The notes under the pieces are model-generated. The model was not told where the DNA came from and did not search any database. It saw only the letters and a list, made by a program, of their open reading frames with translations. Source: Shimia sp. CNT1-13L.2 (GTDB lineage Bacteria; Pseudomonadota; Alphaproteobacteria; Rhodobacterales; Rhodobacteraceae). Taken from it: a DNA stretch of 64,000 nt. The translations under genes and the position numbers were made by a program. Each line of letters begins with the position of its first letter. Position 1 is the first letter of the stretch. The stretch spans positions 1 to 64,000 of the forward strand of contig NZ_JANDJO010000012.1 of NCBI RefSeq assembly GCF_024331145.1. The letters run 5' to 3'. This document shows positions 7,596-15,239 of this stretch, one piece after another.

Positions 7596-8981
7596 ATGAC
7601 GCAGGATACTATTTCTTTGGCTTTGTCTGAACTGCGCGACCTTCTGGGGGACCGTTTGTCCACGGGCCAATCAGTGTGCGAAATCCATGGTCGTGACGAG
7701 GCCTATTCGGAACCAGCATTACCTGATGCTGTAGTCTTCCCTGAAAGCACGCAGGAAGTTTCGGCGATCATGAAGATATGCTCGGCACATAAAGTACCCG
7801 TTGTTCCCTTTGGCATCGGGACTTCCTTGGAGGGGCATGTGATCCCGATCCATGGCGGCATCAGTGTTGACACAAACCGGATGAACAAAGTTCTGGAAGT
7901 TCACGAGAGCGATCTGGACGCGGTTGTGCAACCGGGCGTCACACGCACACAACTGAACGACGAACTTCGTGCAACGGGACTAATGTTCACGGTCGATCCG
8001 GGCGCGGACGCCACGCTGGGCGGCATGGCCTCGACCCGCGCGTCAGGGACCAATACCGTTCGTTATGGCACCATGCGTGAAAACGTTTTGTCACTCGAGG
8101 TCGTTTTGCCGGATGGCAGGGTTGTCAACACGGGGTCGCGCGCCCGTAAATCCTCGGCCGGATATGACCTGACCCACCTTTTTGTTGGGGCCGAGGGGAC
8201 CTTGGGCATCATCACCGAATTGACAGTGCGACTGTTCGGGAGGCCGGATACCGAGCTTTCGGCCACCTGTGCGTTTGAAACCATTGATGATGCTGTGAAC
8301 ACGGTGATCATGGCCATTCAAATGGGACTGCCCATGGCCAGGATCGAGCTTTTGGATGACGTGCAGATGAGGGGCATGAACATCTTCAACCCCGACCTGA
8401 ACCTGCCCGAAAAACCGCATCTGTTTCTCGAGTTTCACGGATCCGAAGCGGGTGTCAAAGAACAGGTTGAGCTGTTTGAAAGCGTGGCAGAAGAATTTGG
8501 AGTCTCGGGTTTTGACTGGGCCACGAAGCTGGAAGATCGTGAGCGGCTTTGGCAGGCACGTCACAATGCCTATTACGCGGGCAAGTCGCTTCGAAAAGGC
8601 TGCGAGGGCGTCGTCACGGATTGCTGCGTTCCGATATCGGCTCTGGCCGATTGTATCGCGCGCACCAAGGAATTGATCGCCGAGTCCAACCTGATCGCTC
8701 CGATCGTGGGGCATGTTGGCGACGGTAACTATCATCTTCTTATCCTGATTGATCCAGAAAATGCCGACGAAATGGCGCGGGCCAAGCAACTGGCGTCCGA
8801 TGTAAACCGGACAGCGTTGTCCTTTGGGGGCACGGTGACGGGCGAACACGGCGTCGGAACCGGCAAGAAGAAATACATGGCGGAGGAACACGGAACGGCC
8901 TACCTGCTTATGGCGCAGTTGAAGCAGTCTATTGATCCGCTGAACATCATGAACCCGGGAAAGCTGGTTTCGGTTAACTGA
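7596..8981 (+). CDS. FAD-linked D-2-hydroxyacid (D-lactate type) dehydrogenase
   Basis: A 461-residue flavoenzyme of the GlcD/DLD family, built from an N-terminal FAD_binding_4 domain and a C-terminal FAD-oxidase_C domain. PFGIGTSLEGHVIPIHGGIS and GGMASTRASGTNTVRYGTM bind FAD. HVGDGNYHLL carries the conserved active-site and metal-binding residues, and the end has the usual TGEHGVGTGKKKYM and DPLNIMNPGKL. Such enzymes oxidise D-2-hydroxyacids to 2-oxoacids and pass electrons to cytochrome or quinone. It follows the sulfatase by 35 bases with GAGGA before its ATG. The context suggests that the product of sulfate-ester cleavage is a D-2-hydroxyacid, which is inference. Confidence 0.88.
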   Translation: MTQDTISLALSELRDLLGDRLSTGQSVCEIHGRDEAYSEPALPDAVVFPESTQEVSAIMKICSAHKVPVVPFGIGTSLEGHVIPIHGGISVDTNRMNKVLEVHESDLDAVVQPGVTRTQLNDELRATGLMFTVDPGADATLGGMASTRASGTNTVRYGTMRENVLSLEVVLPDGRVVNTGSRARKSSAGYDLTHLFVGAEGTLGIITELTVRLFGRPDTELSATCAFETIDDAVNTVIMAIQMGLPMARIELLDDVQMRGMNIFNPDLNLPEKPHLFLEFHGSEAGVKEQVELFESVAEEFGVSGFDWATKLEDRERLWQARHNAYYAGKSLRKGCEGVVTDCCVPISALADCIARTKELIAESNLIAPIVGHVGDGNYHLLILIDPENADEMARAKQLASDVNRTALSFGGTVTGEHGVGTGKKKYMAEEHGTAYLLMAQLKQSIDPLNIMNPGKLVSVN

Positions 8982-9023
8982 CCGGAAACACCGCGTGCTC
9001 CGCCAAATAGAACCGTCATCCGC

Positions 9024-10097
9024 ATGAAAGACCTCAAGTCCAGAACCTTGCAATTGACACTGGTTCTTGTGCCAGCGTTGGCCGGGGCTTTTGCGGCGCT
9101 TGCGATGGGGTGGCCAATTCCCTTCCTTCTTGGAAGCCTTGTGGCAACAGCGATCCTTGCGCTGACATTCGCCGCGCGCACGGGCTATCCGGTGTTCTTT
9201 CCCAAAACCCTACGCGAGGTATTCATTGCCGTGATTGGCACGATGATTGGCGCGACCTTCACGCCTGACGTGCTGTCCATGGCGCCGACACTTGCCGTTA
9301 CCCTGTGTGCGATGGTGGGTTTTGTCGTTCTGGCGCAGGCGTCGAACTATGTCATTTTTCATCATCTGGGTGGCTATGACCGGCCAACCTCGTTCTATGC
9401 AGCCATGCCGGGTGGGCTGATCGAAGCAGTGGAAATGGGGACGAAAGCGGGCGGAGATGTCGAAACACTGAGCATCCAGCATTTCGTGCGTATCGTGCTG
9501 GTGATCCTGATTGTTCCACTGCTTTTCCTGGTGGTGACCGGAGAAGCCGTGGGGAGTGCAGCGAGTCAGGCACTTGAAAGGGGGCCATCTGACTGGAACG
9601 ATTGGCTGATGGTGGCGGCAATTGCCCCCGCTGGCCTTTGGATCGGCAAAGCCTCACGATTGCCGGCGGCCCCTTTGCTTGGGCCGTTGGTACTGACGGC
9701 AATTCTGCAATCATCGGGTGGTATCGATCTGGACGGGCCTCCGGCACTTCTCAACCTTGCCCAGCTAATCGTCGGCGCAAGCCTTGGCGCACAGTTTGCC
9801 AAGACAACCCCACGAAGACTGGTGTCCGCCGTCGCTCTTGGTTTTGTATCGGTCATGGTGACGCTTGCCATAGCATCGGCGTTTTCATTGATGCTGGGAC
9901 AGTTCCTTTCAATGTCTTTCCAGACATTGCTGATCAGTTTTGCGCCTGGCGGGGTCACCGAGATGAGCCTTGTTGCGCTCAGCCTCGGGGTCAGTCCGGT
10001 TCTTGTCTCGACCCATCATCTCTTTCGCATTTTGTTCACCGTGGGCCTGGCCGGTTTGCTGTTCAAGCGGTTTGGAAATAGCCGGCCAGAACCCTAG
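9024..10097 (+). CDS. AbrB-family (PF05145) integral membrane protein
   Basis: A 357-residue protein with about ten hydrophobic segments in two similar halves. WPIPFLLGSLVATAI and TLREVFIAVIGTMIGATFTP in the first half correspond to LPAAPLLGPLVLTAIL and LLNLAQLIVGASLGAQF in the second, and AAMPGGLIEAVEMG is echoed by FAPGGVTEMSLVAL. This is the duplicated AbrB domain, often mislabelled as ammonia monooxygenase or as a transcription regulator; it is a membrane protein, probably a transporter. As the last gene of the marR operon it may export sulfate or an organic anion, but its substrate is not established. Confidence 0.8.
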   Translation: MKDLKSRTLQLTLVLVPALAGAFAALAMGWPIPFLLGSLVATAILALTFAARTGYPVFFPKTLREVFIAVIGTMIGATFTPDVLSMAPTLAVTLCAMVGFVVLAQASNYVIFHHLGGYDRPTSFYAAMPGGLIEAVEMGTKAGGDVETLSIQHFVRIVLVILIVPLLFLVVTGEAVGSAASQALERGPSDWNDWLMVAAIAPAGLWIGKASRLPAAPLLGPLVLTAILQSSGGIDLDGPPALLNLAQLIVGASLGAQFAKTTPRRLVSAVALGFVSVMVTLAIASAFSLMLGQFLSMSFQTLLISFAPGGVTEMSLVALSLGVSPVLVSTHHLFRILFTVGLAGLLFKRFGNSRPEP

Positions 10098-10320
10098 GTC
10101 CAGCCAGACATGTAGGTGCAAGAAACAGGAGCCGTGGGCTCATTAACAATTGCGACGAAAGGAATGACGCACTGACGATTGTGTCTGCGCCGTGTCGATG
10201 GTTGGTTTCAACAAACAAATTGGAAATATGTTCGGAACAGTTTTAAGTTCGTCAAAATGACAAAGGAAATATCGCATCAATAAGTTTGACCCCAAGACGC
10301 TCTCAGCAGCTCATCAAGAC

Positions 10321-10851
10321 GTGGTCGAAACCACCCGTCGATGGCTTGAACAAATGGTAGTAGGCCTAAATCTATGTCCATTTTCGTCGAGCGTCATAGC
10401 CCGAAACCAAGTCCACTACGCTGTCTGTGATGGCACTGCCGACGCAGAACTACAGCAATTCTATCTGACTGAATTGCAACGCCTGCTTGAGACGAACGAA
10501 AACGATTTGGCCACGAGCTTGCTCATGTTTACCCAAAGTCTTGAAGACTTCGGAGATTTCCTCGACGTACTCGACTGGTTTCAGCAGTTGTTGGAGCAAG
10601 CTGAACTAACAGCAGATGTGCAATTGGCGTCATTTCATCCTCAATATCAATTTGAGGGTGTGCCCGCGGACGATCTTGGCCACTATACCAATCGCTCGCC
10701 CTTTCCAACCATACATCTTCTGCGTCAAGATCAGATGAGCAAAGTTCTCGCTCATGTTTCGGATCCCGAGAAGATCTATTTGGACAATATAGAAACACTG
10801 AAGAAGCTTGGTCGCCGCCAGGTCGAAGCTCTCTGCCCCTGGGGTACATAG
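10321..10851 (+). CDS. DUF1415 family protein
   Basis: A 176-residue protein matching the DUF1415 pattern: TTRRWLEQMVVGLNLCPFSSS at the N-terminus, ASFHPQYQFEGVPADDLGHYTNRSPFPTIHLLR in the middle and IYLDNIETLKKLG near the end. The function of the family is unknown. The start is a GTG, because an in-frame TGA lies 60 bases upstream and this GTG gives the usual family N-terminus; no strong ribosome binding site is visible. By eye the gene is more AT-rich than its neighbours and stands alone between two intergenic stretches, which may mean it arrived separately. Confidence 0.75.
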   Translation: MVETTRRWLEQMVVGLNLCPFSSSVIARNQVHYAVCDGTADAELQQFYLTELQRLLETNENDLATSLLMFTQSLEDFGDFLDVLDWFQQLLEQAELTADVQLASFHPQYQFEGVPADDLGHYTNRSPFPTIHLLRQDQMSKVLAHVSDPEKIYLDNIETLKKLGRRQVEALCPWGT

Positions 10852-11311
10852 AAACGGCTTGCGTTGCCTTGTAGCCGCTTCTGCCGTCAGTTTTTCTGGT
10901 TCAAAGGCGGCTTGAGCGAAGCGAGGGCTTTTTTTCAGTTTTGGGAAAGGTCGCGTGACATCCATCAGGTCCCATGAAATGCGGCAGGATGAAAGGAAGC
11001 GTAAGCCTTAGATAAGTTGAATCGCGGCATTCGATTTCGATGACCATATTAGCCTGCCTGCTGCCGCCATCAGACGTGTGATCAACCCTTTAGGGCAGGG
11101 ATCACGTTGTGGCGTTGTCGTATGGCTGTTGAAGGCCGTAAGTGCGTAGTCCATGTCCTGCCATTGCAAGTATGGCAGGGGTTCACGAAGCTGTGTCTTT
11201 GGGTTTGGAGCGTGTCTTCTGTATTGTGGCCCTACAACGTTGATGGATCACCATGTTTGTATGCCTGGTGTTCGATCTTTCGACCTGAATGACCCGAATG
11301 GAGCGTTTGTC
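10852..11311. other. Intergenic stretch, no gene recognised
   Basis: No convincing coding frame is seen. A T7 run at about 10929-10935 follows the DUF1415 gene but lacks a clean stem. An interrupted inverted repeat spans 11078-11105: GTGATC (11078-11083) pairs with GATCAC (11100-11105) and an inner CCCT pairs with AGGG. It has no following T-run and might be an operator for the downstream Tat protein gene. Confidence 0.4.
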
Positions 11312-11800
11312 ATGACCACAGATCGGATTACGCGCCGCAGGTTTGTGACCACGGGGATCGCCGCAGTTTCGGGCGTCGTGTCCGGCATCGCGGTGCCTGC
11401 GCGGGCGTCGGGGCTCAGGCCGACGCGCTCGATGCGGGGAGGCGCCAATAACTACATGGCTGGCGCGCCAATCGTTGACCGGATCGGCGGTGGAGGGTTC
11501 TGGATGTCGGGGACCGTGCGACGCGCGGGCGACGGTATGCCTCTTGCGGGTCAGCGCATCCAGATCTGGGCGCATACGACGGAGGGGTATGAACGCGACT
11601 GGCACAGTCACGGGGCGACGCTTACCGATGCGAATGGGGTGTTCCGGCTGGAGATGCCGCAGATCGTTCCGGCCTTTGGTCAGCCGCATGGGCACCTTGC
11701 CTATGACAGTGGTGACTTCAAAACGGTTTTCCTGCGCCCGGTCATGTCGAGTTCGAAAGATACCAGTCTGGAAGCCCATTTCGTTCTGGAACCTGCCTGA
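11312..11800 (+). CDS. Tat-exported intradiol-dioxygenase-like beta-sandwich protein
   Basis: A 162-residue protein. The N-terminus RITRRRFVTTGIAAVSGVVS followed by AVPARASG is a twin-arginine signal, so it is folded, probably with a cofactor, before export to the periplasm. The mature part (SGTVRRAGDGMPLAGQRIQI, TLTDANGVFRLEMP, PHGHLAY) resembles the core of intradiol ring-cleavage dioxygenases, with the H-x-H iron-ligand pair kept and possible Tyr ligands in EGYERDW. It is much shorter than true intradiol enzymes (about 200-300 residues). The open frame extends upstream to 11153, but the ATG at 11312 starts directly at the Tat signal with GGAG upstream. It lies 18 bases before a heme membrane-protein gene, suggesting a redox pair. 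Confidence 0.65.
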   Translation: MTTDRITRRRFVTTGIAAVSGVVSGIAVPARASGLRPTRSMRGGANNYMAGAPIVDRIGGGGFWMSGTVRRAGDGMPLAGQRIQIWAHTTEGYERDWHSHGATLTDANGVFRLEMPQIVPAFGQPHGHLAYDSGDFKTVFLRPVMSSSKDTSLEAHFVLEPA

Positions 11801-11818
11801 ACGGGGCGACTGGAACAT

Positions 11819-12421
11819 ATGCGCGACCGAGTGAACAGCTGGCTGATCTGGTTTTTGTTGATCGCGGTGATGACGGTTCCGATGGCGGCAGCAGCGGCAA
11901 GCCCGTTGTTGGCGTGGCGAAGTGCTGTCTATATCCTCGCCGGATTTGCCGGGATTTTCGCGATGGTGCTGATGCTGGTGCAGCCGATGCTGGCCACGAA
12001 CCAATTGCCGGGCTTCGCGGGCGCGCGCGGAAGGCGCGTGCATCGCTGGATCGGATTTGGGGTAATCATCGCTGTCGCCGTCCATGTGATCGCGCTCTGG
12101 ATAACCAGCCCGCCTGATGTCGTTGATGCCTTGCTCTTCAGGTCTCCTACGCCGTTCTCTGCCTGGGGCGTGATCGGCATGTGGGCTTTGTTTCTGACCG
12201 GAGCGGTGGCTGCCGTTCGCCGCAGGGCCCGACTATCGCCGCGGACGTGGAGGCGCATTCACCTGCCTTTGACGACAGGTGTCGTGTGCGTCAGCATCGT
12301 TCACGCGATGTTGATCGAGGGGGCAATGGAGATCGTCACGAAATCGGCGCTTTGCCTGTTTGTTCTGGTGGCAACTGCCAAGGCCCTGAAAGACCTGCGT
12401 GCGTGGACCATTTGGCGTTGA
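11819..12421 (+). CDS. Ferric-reductase-like transmembrane (heme) protein
   Basis: A 200-residue inner-membrane protein with about six hydrophobic segments. HRWIGFGVIIAVAVHVIALW and WRRIHLPLTTGVVCVSIVHAML supply two helices, each with two spaced His residues, the arrangement of the ferric reductase-like domain that holds b-type hemes. No FAD or NAD domain is attached, so it would take electrons from quinol or a partner protein, as MsrQ does. It probably serves the Tat-exported protein encoded just upstream. Its position before coxC may be incidental. Confidence 0.75.
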   Translation: MRDRVNSWLIWFLLIAVMTVPMAAAAASPLLAWRSAVYILAGFAGIFAMVLMLVQPMLATNQLPGFAGARGRRVHRWIGFGVIIAVAVHVIALWITSPPDVVDALLFRSPTPFSAWGVIGMWALFLTGAVAAVRRRARLSPRTWRRIHLPLTTGVVCVSIVHAMLIEGAMEIVTKSALCLFVLVATAKALKDLRAWTIWR

Positions 12422-12625
12422 TTGGGCGGATCAAGCTGATTTTCTGGTATTCAGGCGTTACAGGTCAGCAGTTGCTTCGGAGACCGCCTTGCTTTCTCTG
12501 GCTATTGTCACCGAAGCAAACACCGGCTCGCTGAACGTGGGGCAGGATGGGGTTTGGTCCGGTGAACCGTTGCTGTGTTAAGGTGAAGATTGAAATACGA
12601 AATGCGCTGCGGCATTGTGCGGCGC

Positions 12626-13729
12626 ATGGACTTTCTGGACTTCGGACATAACCAATGGCTGGTGGCGATCTCTTTTGTCGTCGCCTTGGTTGCGGGCGCG
12701 ACGGGATTGTCCCTGACGCGGGACCTGTCCGAAAAGTCGCTCTCGCAGCGCAGGCTGGCTGTTGCGCTTGGCGCCATTGCGTTGGGTGGCGGGATCTGGT
12801 CGATGCATTTTGTTGCGATGCTGGGGCTGAAGCTGCCGATCCTGTTTTACTATGACGCCGCGATCACGCTGGCTTCGGCGCTTATCGCGATCCTCATGGT
12901 TGCCCTGGCGCTTGTGCTTTTGCATTTCACCGAGCGTTCCAGAGAGATCATCATTGCGGCCGGCGCGATTGTCGGCTCTGGCATTCTGGCGATGCATTAT
13001 GTCGGCATGGCCGGCATGCAGCTGTGCAAACCCGTCTATACCCTGCCGGGGGTTCTCGGGTCGTCGGTTCTGGCAATCGTTTTGTGCATTCTGGCCATCG
13101 GCATTGCCTATAACGAGCGGTCTAACAGGACCATTGTGATCGGGACCGTGTGTTTCGGTGTCGCCGTCTTTTCGGTGCATTTTCTGGCCATGGCGGGCAC
13201 TAATTTTGTGGCTCTGGACAACATCCGCGAGTTTGGCCCGGTCATCAGCAACGAAGTCATGGCAGTTGGGGTGATCCTGTCGAGCTTTGTTATCTTCGGT
13301 GCGTTCCTTTGGGTTGGAACAACCTATCTGGTGCCTGCGAATGTCCCGACGACGGAGGCGGAGGGTTCCGAAAACGCGGCCGTGCCGGAACAGCCAGCCG
13401 CTACCCTGCGCATCCCCTGTGAACGGGACGGCGGCAAGGTCTTTGTTGCTGCGCCGGACGTGGTGTTTGTGCGGGCTGACGGTCACTATACTCAGGTCTA
13501 TACCCTCACCGAGAAATACTTCTGCGTCTGGCCGATTACCGAAGCCGTGAAGCGGCTCGAGCCGACCGGCTTTTTGCGTGTTCATCGCAGCTATATCGTG
13601 AATCCCCGGCGTGTCGTCGGGTTCGAACGGACCAAGGACAAGGGCCAGTGCACCTTTGGTGAGGCCGATCTTCCCCCTGTGCCGGTCAGCCGGTCGAACC
13701 TGAAAGCCGCGCTGACCGCCTTTGGCTAG
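12626..13729 (+). CDS. coxC: CoxC-like MHYT membrane sensor with LytTR DNA-binding domain
   Basis: A 367-residue regulator. The N-terminal half has seven hydrophobic segments with three MHYT-type motifs (WSMHFVAML, LAMHYVGMA, FSVHFLAMA), proposed to bind a copper ion that could sense CO, O2 or NO. The C-terminal hundred residues, from RIPCERDGGKVFVAAPDVVF through RVHRSYIVNPRRVVGF, form a LytTR DNA-binding domain. This domain pair is that of CoxC/CoxH of Oligotropha carboxidovorans, and the CO dehydrogenase operon follows at once. Starts at TTG 12590, ATG 12602 and ATG 12626 are all in frame; I chose 12626 because MDFLDFGHNQWLV fits the family N-terminus, although AGGTGA is nearer to the earlier ones. 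Confidence 0.85.
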   Translation: MDFLDFGHNQWLVAISFVVALVAGATGLSLTRDLSEKSLSQRRLAVALGAIALGGGIWSMHFVAMLGLKLPILFYYDAAITLASALIAILMVALALVLLHFTERSREIIIAAGAIVGSGILAMHYVGMAGMQLCKPVYTLPGVLGSSVLAIVLCILAIGIAYNERSNRTIVIGTVCFGVAVFSVHFLAMAGTNFVALDNIREFGPVISNEVMAVGVILSSFVIFGAFLWVGTTYLVPANVPTTEAEGSENAAVPEQPAATLRIPCERDGGKVFVAAPDVVFVRADGHYTQVYTLTEKYFCVWPITEAVKRLEPTGFLRVHRSYIVNPRRVVGFERTKDKGQCTFGEADLPPVPVSRSNLKAALTAFG

Positions 13730-13783
13730 CATTTCGCGCTAGCTCTCCGCGCAACTCGTGCAGCCTCAGGCGCATTTCGTGCA
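13730..13783. promoter_or_regulatory. Three direct repeats upstream of coxM, candidate LytTR (CoxC) binding sites
   Basis: CATTTCGCGC (13730), CAACTCGTGC (13752) and CATTTCGTGC (13773) are near-identical 10-mers, mostly preceded by G, spaced 22 and 21 bases apart. That is two helical turns, the geometry expected for LytTR regulators that bind tandem direct repeats on one DNA face. They lie directly between coxC and coxM, upstream of where the coxM promoter should be. Binding by CoxC is inferred. Confidence 0.65.
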
Positions 13784-13878
13784 AAATGTACGAAAACAAA
13801 GTGTTTTTTCGGGCCATAGACCACGCGTCGCGCCAGCCTTCCTGGAAGCCAGAACAATTGCTGAAGGGAGGAGAGGCA

Positions 13879-14733
13879 ATGATTCCAGCTGCCTTTGAAT
13901 ACTATCGTCCAAAGGATTTGGAGGGCGCACTGTCCGTTCTTGAAGAACATGGAGACGACGCACGTGTGCTTGCAGGCGGTCACAGCCTGATCCCCATGAT
14001 GAAACTGCGCATGGCCGAGGTGCCGCACCTGATCGACCTTCAGGATGTTGACGGGCTGAGCGGGATTTCCATCGAGGGAAACACCATTCGCATCGGTGCG
14101 ATGACAACGCAGCATGACATCATCAATGATGTGCAGTTGGCATCGGCCGCGCCGATCATGCGCGAGGCATCGTTGCAGATCGCAGACCCGCAGGTGCGTT
14201 ACATGGGCACCGTTGGTGGCAACGTCGCCAATGGCGATCCGGGAAACGACATGCCCGGCCTGATGCAATGCCTGGATGCGACCTTTACCCTGGTTGGTCC
14301 CGAGGGCGAGCGCGAGGTTGCGGCCCGCGACTTCTATGAAGCAGCCTATATGACGGATCGGGAAGATGATGAAATCCTGACCGCTGTATCATTTGAAGCC
14401 CCGTCAGGCGGCTACGCCTACGAAAAGCAAAAGCGCAAGATTGGCGACTATGCGACGGCGGCGGCTGCGGTGCTGCTCACCAAGGAGGGGGGCACGTGCA
14501 CGGCCGCGTCCATTGCCATGACCAACCTCAGCGATACGCCGGTTCACTCGGACGCGGCAGGTGCGGCCCTTGTAGGGACGTCGCTGGATGATGCGGCCGT
14601 CAAGGCAGCGGTGGATGCCATGCTGGGCGATATCGACCCGACGCAGGACAACCGCGGCCCCATCGAATTCAAACGTCATGCAGCGGCGGTCATCCTGCGC
14701 CGCGCGATCGAAAACGCCTGGGCCAGGGCCTGA
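13879..14733 (+). CDS. coxM: Aerobic CO dehydrogenase medium (FAD) subunit
   Basis: A 284-residue flavoprotein subunit of the molybdenum CO dehydrogenase. It starts [20 protein letters not shown]. The FAD-binding stretches [20 protein letters not shown] (about residues 33-52) and [18 protein letters not shown] are typical of the xanthine dehydrogenase FAD subunit family. The open frame reaches back to 13786, but the ATG at 13879 has a strong GGGAGGAG and gives the family start. It passes electrons from the iron-sulfur subunit to the quinone pool. It is the first gene of coxMSL, with coxS 11 bases downstream. Confidence 0.93.
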   Translation: MIPAAFEYYRPKDLEGALSVLEEHGDDARVLAGGHSLIPMMKLRMAEVPHLIDLQDVDGLSGISIEGNTIRIGAMTTQHDIINDVQLASAAPIMREASLQIADPQVRYMGTVGGNVANGDPGNDMPGLMQCLDATFTLVGPEGEREVAARDFYEAAYMTDREDDEILTAVSFEAPSGGYAYEKQKRKIGDYATAAAAVLLTKEGGTCTAASIAMTNLSDTPVHSDAAGAALVGTSLDDAAVKAAVDAMLGDIDPTQDNRGPIEFKRHAAAVILRRAIENAWARA

Positions 14734-14744
14734 GGAGAGAGATC

Positions 14745-15239
14745 ATGTCAAACAAGAAACACATCACGTTGACCGTAAATGGCGAGGAGCAGGAATTCCT
14801 GGCCGAACCTCGTGAACTGCTTATCCACACGCTGCGCGAACGGCTGCGCAAGACTGGCCCGCACATCGGGTGCGAAACTTCGCACTGCGGTGCCTGTACC
14901 GTGACGATGAACGGCAAGTCTGTGAAATCCTGTACCGTCTTCGTGGCACAGGCGGATGGCGCCGAGATCACCACCATCGAGGGGCTTGGCAATCCAGACA
15001 GCCTTCACGTGCTGCAGGAAGCCTTTAAGGAACATCACGGCTTGCAGTGCGGCTTTTGCACGCCGGGGATGATCACCCGTGCCTCCAAGCTGCTCGAGGA
15101 AAACCCGAACCCGACCGAGGAAGAGGTACGCTTTGGCATGGCGGGCAATCTTTGCCGCTGCACCGGATACCAGAACATCGTCAAATCCATCCTCGCCGCC
15201 GCGGCCGAGATGAACTCTGCAAAGGAGGCGGCACAATGA
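14745..15239 (+). CDS. coxS: Aerobic CO dehydrogenase small (2 x [2Fe-2S]) subunit
   Basis: A 164-residue iron-sulfur subunit. The N-terminal plant-type ferredoxin domain has [11 protein letters not shown] and a fourth Cys in SVKSCTVF. The C-terminal helical domain has CGFCTPGM and [10 protein letters not shown], which hold the second cluster near the molybdopterin. It relays electrons from CoxL to CoxM. The gene overlaps coxL by four bases (ATGA), matching the fixed stoichiometry of the complex. Confidence 0.95.
   Translation: MSNKKHITLTVNGEEQEFLAEPRELLIHTLRERLRKTGPHIGCETSHCGACTVTMNGKSVKSCTVFVAQADGAEITTIEGLGNPDSLHVLQEAFKEHHGLQCGFCTPGMITRASKLLEENPNPTEEEVRFGMAGNLCRCTGYQNIVKSILAAAAEMNSAKEAAQ

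Noticed and set aside
9024-10097. Reading the AbrB-family gene as a transcription regulator or ammonia monooxygenase
   Set aside because: The protein is a ten-helix membrane protein with a duplicated domain; there is no DNA-binding or monooxygenase motif.
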